DNA of 64,000 nt from Malania oleifera (taxonomy: Eukaryota > Streptophyta > Magnoliopsida > Santalales > Ximeniaceae). The notes under the pieces are model-generated. The model did no database searches. It worked only from the letters and a program-made list of their open reading frames with translations, and had not been told where the DNA came from. The stretch covers positions 41,769,120 through 41,833,119 of the forward strand of contig NC_080421.1 in the NCBI RefSeq assembly GCF_029873635.1, given 5' to 3'. Shown one piece after another: positions 46,858 through 57,551 of the stretch. Within the stretch, counting starts at the first letter, position 1; every line of letters starts with the position of its first letter. The position numbers and the translations under genes are program-made.

Positions 46858-47220
46858 TTGTTGTTGTTGTTGTTGTTGTTATTGTCGTTGTTGCTGTTAT
46901 TGTTATTGTTGTTATTATTAAGAAAAATTACGTATACCTCTACAAGGTTTTTGATATTTACGTTGTTGTTGTTAAGAGAAATTACATATACCTCTACAAG
47001 GTTTTTGATATTTACGTTTACCTCCCTTAAGGCCTTGAAGAATGTGAGTTGCCTCCCTCTAATGTTAAATTCCACAATTTCATTAACAATAATAATGAAA
47101 ATTCTGTAATACCATTGAACATAATATCCTTGTTAAAAGTATTTTGTTTGGTATTAGATCTAAGTGATGCTTTGGCTAGAAATTATTTAGGCTGAAGCAA
47201 ACGTTTATGATTTAAGCCAA
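45470..47220. repeat. Tandem segmental duplication, copy A
   Basis: Matches copy B in the same order and orientation: 45550-45900 with 47390-47740, 46020-46240 with 53880-54030, 46530-46590 with 54280-54345, and 46985-47170 with 54390-54570. Copies are diverged. Copy A is expanded by trinucleotide repeats. No coding function was recognised. Confidence 0.65.
46606..46920. repeat. Compound AAT/ATT/GTT trinucleotide repeats
   Basis: (AAT)n-(ATT)n-(GTT)n at 46606-46735 is followed by a near-copy (ATT)n-(GTT)n at 46812-46918. They are separated by a unit ending ACGTATACCTCTACAAGG that recurs at 46928 and 46985. Long poly-Ile/Val/Asn frames here are artefacts. Confidence 0.9.
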
Positions 47221-47329
47221 ATTAGAAAAAAAAAATCATAAATAATAAAAATAATATATCTTTTCTTTGTATATACTATATTCTTCCTACTAGCATTCTA
47301 AAAAGAATTAGTGCTAATTATGCCATTTC

Positions 47330-47752
47330 AATAAGAGTGAATTAATAATGACAATCACTTTCTCACAGGCAATAACAAACTATTAAAGCTATTTCTAGCC
47401 TAGTCTCATGTGTAACGTCTCTTGTTGATCCTTCCGATCAACTTCCTTCAAAATAGTTTGGGTGATGATCAGAGTTGATGCACTAGAAAAACCTTGTGAT
47501 GCTTCTGTTAGGTAAAACATCATTAGGACTTCTTTATCAAAAATAAAAGATTGTGATTGTACATACTTATCATACTTACCTTCTTCTTTCTCCTCCTCCT
47601 TCCTCTCTTACTTTGGTGGTTGCTGAAAGGTTCTAACTACTTATATCCTCCTCAACCTAGGAGAGTTCATGGAAGGTTTCCTAATTTCTAATTTCCGATT
47701 TCGGTCCTAGCACCTAGGATTCCGAGTTTTGGGTTGTTGCGTAAGACATACT
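47330..47752. repeat. Tandem segmental duplication, copy B (left part)
   Basis: Diverged copy of 45470-45900, cut at 47752 by the gag-only gypsy element and continuing at 53853. Confidence 0.65.
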
Positions 47753-49974
47753 TATAACAACCTAGGAAAATTTAAAATAAATTAAGGTAATAAGGAAGAT
47801 AGAAAGGAAAGATAGAATAAATTTGAAAAGGATGGTAGCAAACATTCGTCAACGAATAGACTGGTCTCGTTGACAAATGTTCTTCTTAGCTTGTCAACGA
47901 GGGTACGTGTCTCTTCAACGAGGAATTACCAAGAGGGGGTTTTTCATGAACTAAACTTCGTCGACGAGTTCACTATCTCATCACCAAATTTTGTAGAAGA
48001 CTCGTCGACGAATCGATGTGTCTCATCGACAAATCCCTGTGTATAAAAAGTGGAATTCTTTCATTCCAGCATGAAAATTTTGCATGTTCCACTTCTCTCT
48101 CTAGAAATTTCAGCCCTTCGACCTTCTCTCTTCGATTTCGAGCCGGATTCAGCTCGGTTCGACAATCAGAAGCTACCACGAGACTCCTGGGAAGATTCTC
48201 TACAATATAGGCGGAGTAGATCTTCAATTTGAGTAGTTTGGGAAACATTCCAAAACCAAGGTAAGTGAATTATTTTGGAATTTCTTTAGCAAATATTGTT
48301 ATTTGGAGCTTAGGAAGTATTATAAGAGTGTCTTGCTAAGGTTTGAGGAATTTGGAATTTTTAAATTTCAGGGTCTTGTTTTGTTGATCTTAGGTTGAAT
48401 TTCGAGGAGTATGTAAGGGGAAATATTTTATAATAGTTTTTTCATAATTATAAACAACTAGTTTCGAGTATGAATTCTTTTATACATACAAGTATAATTT
48501 TCTAAACCTTGCTGGTATGGAAAATAATGTTTTTAGGTAGATAAATTATATTGGGGAAATTCGTGTGGATGAAACCTTTTTGGCTAATTAAATGATTGTG
48601 ATTTATGTGGAATGAGGAATTATCGCGACTGCAAATATTGTTTGGCTGTGAAATCTGCCTGATTGAATATACTGATTGATTGTGGATATTGATATTGTGT
48701 AATCTATGGTAGAATTGTGGATGTGTGACATGATTGGTTTGTGGATGACTTGTGTTGGGGTTCATGTAAATTGTGATATAGCGTTGACAGTGGTATGAGG
48801 AGGTCGCTATATTGTACCTGGTATAACCATCATATAACGTTGGCAGTGGTATAAGGAGGTCGTTATATGGACGTTTATATTGGGAGGTAAACATTGGCAG
48901 TGGTATGAGGAGGTTGTTTACCTATTTACTATGAACAAAACATTGTTTTGTAGCCTGTGTGATTTGATTAGTCCGGTGTGGACCAGTCTTGTGTGGACAT
49001 TGATGTTGTGTGATTTAATTAGTCTTGTGTGGACTAGCCCTATGTGGACATTGATTCTGTGTGATTTGATTAGTCCTGTGTGGACATTGATGTTGTGTGA
49101 TTTGATTAGTCCTGTGTGGACATTGATGTTGTGTGATCTGATCCTGTGTGGATTGATTATGGTATGGGTATATGCTTGAAATTCTGTGAAGTGATTGTGT
49201 TGGCTATGTACGACTATTAATTAATTAAGTATTTAGTGTAAAGTACATTACTCCACCCGAGGGCTTGCTGAGAAAGGCGAGTACGCTGGTAATTAATTAT
49301 GGGTACCAGAATAAAGGGAAGTCATTTATATGGGCGGGTGATCTTCCCTATTTTTGGTGACTTTACCTGAATACATAACTCGAGAGCTTACTGAGAAAGG
49401 TGAGTGTCTTGGTGATAGCACGAGAGCAGAGGGAACCTACTTGTATGGGCGAGTGGATTTCCCTATTCTCGAAATCTAACATTAAAATCCTGATGGCTAT
49501 GGGTATGCGATTGGATGATAAAGACGTTGATCTTGTGTGATTATGGGCATGTTATCTGGACTTCTTGTGAACTGTGTGTACACTTTTGATGAATATTTTA
49601 ATTGTATTATAAACATTTTAGTCACACATTATTATAAACTATTTCTTCCTTACTGAGAGGTATCTTACCCCATCAATTGTTAAATATTTTCAGGCTATCC
49701 AAGTGATTGGGCTTAGATAGCTCCAGGGAAGGGTAGTTTTGTGAGTGAGACTTAACCGGTTACGTTTTAGTTTTTATGTATTATTAAATTTCTATTAGGT
49801 TTTGTATTATAGAGAACGTGGATGTGTGAAATGAGTTTGATGATGTATAATTATAAAACTCTGGTATATTACGCTCGAGGTTGCTTTATTATTTTCCGTT
49901 GCATTAATGGTATCAGAGACGCATGTCGTTCTCCTAACACTCCGAGCCCCACGTGACAGGTTCGGGGCGTTACA
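47753..49974 (+). repeat. 5' LTR of the gag-only element
   Basis: Starts TATAACAACC (canonical TG changed to TA) and ends GGCGTTACA. It holds a palindrome array and TATA box, two minisatellites (about 48783-48925, unit CGTTGGCAGTGGTATGAGG; about 48956-49150, unit GATTAGTCCTGTGTGGACAT), the TGAGA hairpin (49654-49667) and an internal TGGTATCAGAG (49908-49918). Confidence 0.92.
47845..48036 (+). promoter_or_regulatory. Palindrome array (TTCGTCGACGAA) upstream of TATA
   Basis: About seven copies of TTCGTCAACGAA/CTCGTCGACGAA-like palindromes, ending a few bases before GTATAAAAAG (48041-48050). The 3' LTR has the matching array at 51737-51952 with its TATA at 51957. Confidence 0.65.
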
Positions 49975-49976
49975 GT

Positions 49977-49988
49977 TGGTATCAGAGC
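49977..49988 (+). other. Primer binding site (initiator Met tRNA)
   Basis: TGGTATCAGAGC, a perfect match, two bases after the LTR end. Confidence 0.92.
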
Positions 49989-50375
49989 ATAACGGTCTTG
50001 CGGACTTTAGGAGGATTAATACCAGAGTATAGGTTTGAATTGAATAAGGCTAGGAATGGGTAGAATAGAGTATTGATAAGAGTTTAAGGTTGTTTCATAA
50101 TTCGGAGACAAAAATCCCTTGACGGACTTCTGTGATTTTCTGAATTAGTCGACAGTTTTAGAAAACCACTGTAAATCCATTAACGGTGATGTTTCTGAGT
50201 TGTGAAACTGAGATCTGGAAATGTAATTTGGAAGTTTAGATGATTGTGGACAAATGGATGTTGGATGTTTAATTGAGAATATGTATATTAATTTGGTTTT
50301 ACGTTATGGTGTTTATGACATATATATAAAGATGTGGAGATACTAAATTACCTTGTTGTACATTTATATCTAGGA

Positions 50376-51340
50376 ATGGATCCTAGAGGCAAGGGCTGGA
50401 TGAAGGAGGAGGAAGCGAGATAGGAGCTTCCAGAGAGGACGAGATTGACACCTCTCGGCCGTTACGAGGAATAGGTCGTCAGGTTAGGGAAGAAATGAGA
50501 TGGGATTTTGGTGGAAAGAGGTATCCACCAGTGCACCAGGGTTCCACCATTGATCAGTTCACTCGTCTGAAACCCTAGTCTTTTGAGGGTAGCACTGATC
50601 CGATTAAGACTGAGATGTGGATGCAAGAAATGGAGAAAAATCTTGCCGTGTTGAATTGTACCAAGGAGTAGAAGGTCCTCTTTGCCACTTTCAAATTGGC
50701 TGGACAAGCTGAACGATGGTGGCATGCAATGAAACTATTAGAGAAACAATGAACGGTACCAATAGAAATGACTTGGGTTTGCTTCAAGCAGGTCTTTTAT
50801 GACCGATATTTTCCCGCTACCACCAGAAATGCAAAGGCGGAAGAATTCTTCAGCTTGACTCAGGGGCACCTCACTGTTCAGCAATACGTTGCTAAATTTC
50901 TGGAGTTATTCCGTTTTGCACCTTTTGTGGTTCCAAATGAATATCAAAAGGCAAGGTGGTTTCAAAGGGGTCTGAATCAGAGGATCCACGAGCATATGGC
51001 TTGTTTGCAGATTCAGGATTTCACGGAGTTGGTGGAGAAAGCTACGGTGGCATAGTCAAGTCTGCAAAGAGGTACAGAGGCAGCAGAACTAAGGAAGAGG
51101 CCTGCGTCTCCACGATCCCAAAAAAATTTCTAGCAAGGGTCGTGGAGGGGAGATAGAGATGCAGCAGGTCGGGGGTCAGAATGAAGTGATCCGGGATGTC
51201 AGAATGATTCGTCACGCCCCCTTTGTCCTAGGTGCAATCAGCGGCATTGGGGAGAATGTCGAGGTAGGAGTGTTATATGCTACAGGTGCAGCAAATAGGG
51301 ACACAAAGCCCGGGAATGTCGAGAATCGCCGAATAATGTA
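50376..51340 (+). pseudogene. Gypsy gag remnant
   Basis: Starts MDPRGKGWM at 50376. The gag domain follows (TKE-VLFATFKLAGQAERWW near 50680, then open 50768-51055 with FYDRYFPATTRNAKAEEF and FRFAPFVVPNEYQKARWFQRG). A zinc knuckle (CYRCSK then GHKAREC) is readable at about 51275-51320 in another frame. Several stops and a frameshift break the gene. Gag packages element RNA; this copy cannot make full-length protein. Confidence 0.85.
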
Positions 51341-51645
51341 CCAGCCTCAAACCAAAACCAGAACCAGAACCAAAGGAACAATCTGGTGCCTCGCGGCGGC
51401 GGTGGCCCGACACGCGTCTATATGTTGTGTACACCTGAAAGAGGGCAACACTAAAGGCCCAGGTAATATGTTTATGTCTAATATATTCATATTAGTATGT
51501 GTGTTAACATTGTATGACCTCGCATGATTTGATGTTGCACATGTTATAGTTGCTTGGAATTTGTGAATGTGGTTAATTAGCTTAATGGTGTGTAAATGGG
51601 TGATTAACGAATTTCGGGGACGAAATTCTTTTAAGAGGGGGAGAA

Positions 51646-53852
51646 TGTAACAACTCGGGAAATTTTAAAATAAATTAAGGTAATAAGGAAGATAGAAAGG
51701 AAAGATAGAATAAATTCGAAAAGGGTGGCAGCAAACATTCGTCGACGAATAGACTGGTCTCGTCGATGAATGTTCTTCTTAGCTCGTCGACGATAGGTAC
51801 ATGTCTCGTTGACGAGGGTACGTGTCTCGTTGATGAGGAATTACCGAGAGGGGGTTTTTCACGAACTGAAATTCTTCGATGAGTTCACTATCTCGTCACC
51901 AAATTTTGTACACGACTCGTCAACAAATCGACGTGTCTTGTCGACAAATCCTTGTGTATAAAAAGTTGAATTCTTTCATTCCAGCGCACAAATTTTGCGT
52001 GTTCCCCTTCTCTCTCTGGAAATTTCGGCCCTTCCACCTTTTCTCTTCTATTCTAGGCCGGATTCAGCTTGGTTCGATGATCAGAAGCTACCACAAGACT
52101 TTTGGGAAGATTCTCTACAATATAGGCGGAGTAGATCTTCAATTTGAGTAGTTTGGGAAACATCCCAAAACCAAGGTAAGTGAATTATTTTGGAATTTCT
52201 ATAGCAAATATTGTTATTTGGAGCTTAGGAAGTATTATAAGGGTGTCTTGCTAAGGTTTGAGGAATTTGGAATTTTTAAATTTCAGGGTCTCGTTTTGTT
52301 GATCTTTGGTCGAATTTTGAGGAGTATGTAAGGGGAAATATTTATAATAGCTTTTTCATAATTATAAACGACTAGTTTCGAGTATGAATTCTTATATACA
52401 TACAGGTATAATTTTCAAAACCTTACTGGTATGGAAAATAATGTTTTTAGGTAGATAAATTATATTGGGAAAATTTGTGTGGTTGAAACCATTTTTGCTA
52501 ATTAAATGATTGTGATTTATATGGAATGAAGAATTATCGTGACTGCAAATATTGTTTGACTCTGAAATCTGCCTGGTTGAATATATTGATTGATTGTGGG
52601 TATTGATGTTGTGTAATCTATGGTAGAATTGTGGATGTGTGACATGATTGGTTTGCGGATGACTTGTGTTGGGGTTCATGTAAATTGCGATATAGCGTTG
52701 GCAGTGGTATGAGGAGGTCGTTATATTGTACTTGGTATAACCGTCATATAACGTTGGCAGTGGTATGAGGAGGTCGTTATATGGACGTTTATATTGGGAG
52801 GTAAACATTGGCAGTGGTATGAGGAGGTTGTTTACCTATTTACTATGAATAGAGCGTTGTTTTGTAACCTATGTGATTTGATTAGTCCTGTGTGAACATT
52901 GATGTTGTGTGATTTGATTAGTCTTGTAAGGACCAGTCCTGTGTGGACATTGATGTTGTGAGATTTGATTAGTTTTGTGTAAACCAGTCTTGTGTGGACA
53001 TTGATGCTGTGTGATCTGATCCTGTGTGGATTGATCATAGTATAAGTATATGCATGAAATTCTGTGAAGCGATTGTGTTGGCTGTGTACAACTATTAATT
53101 AATTAAGTATTTAGGGTAAAATAGATTACTCCACCTGAGGGCTTGCTGAGAAAGGCAAGTACGCTGGTAATTAATTGTGGGTACTAGAGTAGCGAGAAGC
53201 CACTTGTATGGGCGGGGGATCTTCCCTATTCTCGATGACTTTACCTGAATACATAACTCGAGGGCTTACTAAGAAAGGTGGGTGCCCTGGTGATAGCACT
53301 AGAGCAGAGGGAACCTACTTGTATGGGCGAGTGAATTTCCCTATTCTCGGAATCTAACATTAAAATCCTGATGGTTATGGGTATGTGATTAGATGATAAA
53401 GGCGTTGATCTTGTGTGATTATGGGCATGTTATCTAGACTTCTTGTGAACTGTGTGTACACTTTAGATAAATATTTTAATTGTATTATAAACACTTCAGC
53501 CACACACTATTATAAACTATTTCTTTCTTACTGAGAGGTGTCTCACCCCATCAATTGTTAAATCTTTTCAGGTTATCCAGGTGATCGAGCTTAGATAGCT
53601 CCAGGGCAGGGTAGTTTTGTGAGTGAGACTTAACCGGTTATGTTTTAGTTTTTATGTATTATTAAATTTCTGTCAAGTTTTGTATTATAGAGAACATGAA
53701 TGTGTGAAATGAGTTTGATGATGTATAATTATAGAACTCTGATATATTACGTTCGATGTTGCTTTATAATTTTCCGCTACGTTAATGGTATCAGAGACAC
53801 GTGTCGTTCTCCTAACACTCCGGGCCCCACGTGGCGGGTCTGGGGCGTTACA
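51646..53852 (+). repeat. 3' LTR of the gag-only element
   Basis: TGTAACAACTCGGG to GGCGTTACA. Fewer copies of the GATTAGTCCTGTGTGG minisatellite (52870-53030) than in the 5' LTR. The TGAGA hairpin is at 53532-53545 and the internal TGGTATCAGAG at 53786-53796. Confidence 0.92.
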
Positions 53853-54600
53853 ATACCTCTCTCAAAGAAAAGAACAACCTTACATAGGATGTGAAACCCT
53901 TTCTTGAAATATCTTCCTTTGGTAGAAGACCACATGCCACCCCCAATACAGACCTTCTCCCACACTATACACGTGTTTTGGAATATTATCAATTATCACA
54001 AATACTCTAGGTAAAGGGACACTTAAGGATCTTCATGAAAATTAAGGACTAGATATTCTTCACCAAGGCCTTTAAACAAAAATTATCTTATAAACTATTT
54101 TGAATCCAAAGTGCAAACTTGATAGTAAAACGAAGATTGATTTTTGCCCTAAAACGAGTTAAAACATATTATCTACAAAATATGATGGAATAGGTGTTTA
54201 ATTAATTTGATCAGATTATTCAGAGAACTCTCTTTAATTGTTCTGCATTAATAATAAATTCATTAATTTTAATATTCAATATTTAGGAGTGACAAATTGA
54301 GCAACATTGGCGAGACCCCTTGTAGTGATAGTGAAAATAGTAGTAATAAAATTTATTGTTATTGTTGTTGTTAAGGCACTTTGCATGTACCTCATTGAAG
54401 TTTCTGATATTTACCTTACTTTCCTTGAGGCCTTGAAGAATACAAATTATCCTTCTAGTGTTACATTTTACAATTTGACGAAATATAATAATGAAAAATC
54501 TATAATACCATTATATATCTTTATTAAACGCATCTTATTTGGTATATTTAATCATACTACTACTTTAGTTAGAAATAGATAAACTTAAAGAAAAGTTTGT
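53853..54600. repeat. Tandem segmental duplication, copy B (right part)
   Basis: Continues copy B. It matches 46020-46240 and 46985-47170 but lacks the large trinucleotide expansion (only a short GTT run at 54355-54375). Confidence 0.65.
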
Positions 54601-55499
54601 GAAGTGAAATGAATATTTTTATGTACTATTCTCTTTCTACTACCATATTTAAAGCACTAATAAAGCCATTTTAATAACAGCCACCATCACCACCCAAACC
54701 GGAAGTGAAGGGAAACCCTTAAGCCCCCACCCCATCTTAACAAGGAATTCAGAAGACATGCTATGCTGGAGTTTTTTACCAAAATGTTAAACAGAAAAAA
54801 AAATCAAAAAACACAAATATAAAGGAAATTAGAAAAATTTACAAAAATATACCCAACCGACTTTCCAAAAAACGTCAACTATCAACTCTTGTCAGCCAAA
54901 ATAAAAAAAAATTAAGAACCGACTTTTCAAAAGTCGATTCTTGACTACAACAAGTCTCTCCCCCTGGTTCTGCCCCTGCATCTCCCCAACCCCACCCCCC
55001 CCCCCCCCTCCCAAAAAAAAAAAAATCAAATCCCACTTTAAAGTTGGAATCATAAAAATTTTTTAATTTAAATAATAATACAATATATATTATTTTTCAA
55101 ATTTTAATATTTAAATAAAAATTTATAAATAAAAATATATACTTTTAAGTGTCATTTAATACAAAAAAATATTTGTTCCTTTTTATTTATTTTTCAAATG
55201 AATTAAAAAAAAGTAAGCTAATTTTTTAATTTCAAAATATTATATAAAAATTAATACAATAACAAAAATTTTTGAAATAATTTACTTTTAAAAATATTAA
55301 GACAAAAAAGGACATCTTACTTCCCAATTACATAAAAAAATTATTTAACATATAAATTAAGAACGAAATAAAATTGAATTAATCTATGCAATTATATATA
55401 TATATATATATATTTGTTATAATTTTTTATTTCATTACACTTTTCTTCCATTCCATTATTTGATTCAAAAATTATTTTTAATTTACACATTAAGTATAA

Positions 55500-55763
55500 T
55501 TAATGTGATGGATTAGCTCTGTCATGGCCTTCAGTACTCTTTGGACACTGATTGTGATTGTGACCTTTTTCGTGACAAAACTCACACCGCATCCTTTGAT
55601 TGCCCTCTCGAACATCTATTTCTGTGATAGGGAATTTGATGCAACAGAGTTTCATGTTTGAGTTCGATACAGATCGGTCGCGACTTGATTTTTCACGATG
55701 AGGATGTGGTCGATTGTAATGGCGAACGAGTCTTTGACTCATTGAGCTGAGTTTAAGTGTCAT
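55500..55763 (-). pseudogene. CCHC zinc-knuckle protein fragment inside the MULE
   Basis: 87 residues on the minus strand. Residues about 57-75 contain CEFCHEKGHNHNQC, a CX2CX4HX4C zinc knuckle. The upstream part is Arg/His/Ser-rich with no recognised domain. Such knuckles occur in transposases, gag proteins and RNA-binding proteins, so the origin is open. It sits within a part of the left arm absent from the right arm, as expected for captured sequence. Probably a gene fragment rather than a working gene. Confidence 0.45.
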
Positions 55764-56139
55764 TTAATAGTAGAAGTATTTTTCACTTTTTATTTCATTA
55801 CACTTTTTTCCATTCCAGTATTTCATTCTACTCCCATTTTTTTTATTTTAATATACAAAACATCAGTAAATTTATAATAAAATTACATTCCAGCAAACGT
55901 AAAATAGGACATTTGAAAATGAAAATTAAAAAAATTATTATTTTATATAGGAAAATTTTAAAATTTAATATTTCTTACATAATTGACTTTTCAAAAGTCG
56001 GTTTGGATTTGAAAAAAAAACTTGCACAAAAATCTAGGCACAAAAAAAATTGAAAATGTTAAAAATCGACTTGATCTGCATGCATCACACAAAACTGTCT
56101 TCTTAAAATATATAATTCTTTTAAGAAATATATTAGGTC

Positions 56140-56410
56140 AAGACTCATTAACCCGCCGGCGCTTTACTTCTATACGTTTCATTCATAAAACTGGCGTGCT
56201 CTGTCTATCTTCTCTCCCTGTCTCCCTCTCTACGAGTCTCCCTGCATCTTGAAACCCTTAGTTCTCTTGATTTTCCCTCCTCTCCGTAAGCAATTTCCTT
56301 ATCATGGAATTCAACTTTCGCTGAAACTATCAAAGTTGTACGAGACCTCTCCCAGTACCTTCATCAATTAGCAGTACTTCCTTCACCCCCATGATCCCCC
56401 ACAATACTCG
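56140..56410 (+). other. Possible captured gene leader in the MULE
   Basis: A stretch rich in CT and GC (CGCCGGCGC at 56154, long TCTCTCC runs, AAACCCTTAG) set in very AT-rich DNA. It resembles a plant promoter, leader and first exon, but no protein was recognised. Confidence 0.35.
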
Positions 56411-57319
56411 GTAGGTTCCAACAATTTCTACTCCAATTTTGTTTATTGAATAATTATAAAAATATTACATTTTTTTTGTTCTTGTATTTTATAAAAATAT
56501 TATATATTTATACAAACCTGCAAAAAAATAAATAAATTCAAAATCCATATTTTATACTCTCAAATGTAGGCAAGAAATATAAAATTATAAATTTTTTCTA
56601 TATGAATTTACTGATGTTTGGTATATTAAAATAAAAAAAAATGTGAGTATAATGAAATAATGGAATCGAAGAAAAATGTAATGAAATAAAAAAAATTATA
56701 ACAAATATTTAAATATATATATATATAATTACATATACTAATTCAATTTTATTTCATTCTTAATTATATATTAAATAATTTTTTTTATGTAATTAGGAAG
56801 TAAGATGTTATTTTTTATCTTAATATTCTCAAAAGTAAATTATTTCAAACAATTTTGTTATTGTATTCATTTTTATATATTATTTTGAAATTAAAAAACT
56901 AACTTATTTTTTTAATTCATTTGATAAATAAATAAAAGGTAAAAAAAAATTTGTATTAAATGACACTTAAAAATATATTTTTTATTCATAAATTTTTATT
57001 TAAATATTAAAATTTGAAAAATAATATATATTTTATTATTATTTAAATAAAAAAAATTATGATACCACTTTAGAGTAGGATTTATTTTTGGTGGGGGTGG
57101 GCGAGGGGGGCATGGGCAGAACCGGGAATCTAAAACCAAAAAGTTAGTTCATAATTTTTTATTTTATATTTTTATTTTGACTGACAAGAGTCGGCAGCTG
57201 AGTGTTTTTTTTAATTATTTTAAAGCAGTTACATTTATGTAAATTTTTTCAATTTCTTTTATATTTGTATTTTTTGATTTTTTTTGTTTGATATTTTGGT
57301 AAAAAACTCTGCAATGCTG

Positions 57320-57551
57320 GAGGGCGGAGGCGAGGCGACAACTCATCAATCGCTTTCTAACAATGGCAACACTTCGATATCATCAAATCAATGCAGTTGC
57401 CGTCTGCGATTTAATATCGTTCAGTTTGAGTAATAAAGATGGACAAAGAACCAATGGCCCATTTTCTTTCGACCACAAGCCAAAAAGAGCACGGCAGTCG
57501 CCGCAGAGGAGTACATAGAGAAGGGAAGCAGAGAGAGAGGGTGAGAGGCCA
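57320..57551 (+). promoter_or_regulatory. Short native upstream region of the alcohol oxidase gene
   Basis: Only about 230 bp lie between the MULE target site and the start codon. A purine-rich GAGAGAGAGAGGG leader ends just before the ATG. No clear TATA box was seen, so the promoter may extend into the MULE arm. Confidence 0.35.

Larger units (their letters stand above)
47753..53852 (+). mobile_element. Gag-only Ty3/gypsy element (TR-GAG type)
   Basis: LTRs are 47753-49974 (2222 bp) and 51646-53852 (2207 bp), flanked by ATACT (47748-47752) and ATACC (53853-53857). The primer site is TGGTATCAGAGC (49977-49988), perfect for initiator Met tRNA. The 1.67-kb interior holds only gag, then passes directly to the usual gypsy tail and polypurine tract (TTTTAAGAGGGGGAGAA, 51629-51645). 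Protease, RT and integrase are absent, so it would depend on a partner element. Confidence 0.93.
54769..57309. mobile_element. Mutator-like element with long terminal inverted repeats
   Basis: Both ends read GAGTTTTTTACCAAAAT. The arms, about 54769-55470 and 56625-57309, are inverted copies of about 690 bp with moderate divergence. The flanks TGCTATGCTG (54759-54768) and TGCAATGCTG (57310-57319) are a 10-bp target duplication with one mismatch. Long TIRs and a 9-11 bp duplication point to a MULE. The interior has no transposase but carries a zinc-knuckle frame and a CT-rich gene-like stretch (56140-56410), as in Pack-MULEs. Confidence 0.85.

Noticed and set aside
46531-47109. Overlapping poly-Ile, poly-Val, poly-Leu and poly-Asn frames
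   Set aside because: All arise from AAT/ATT/GTT repeats in several frames and both strands.
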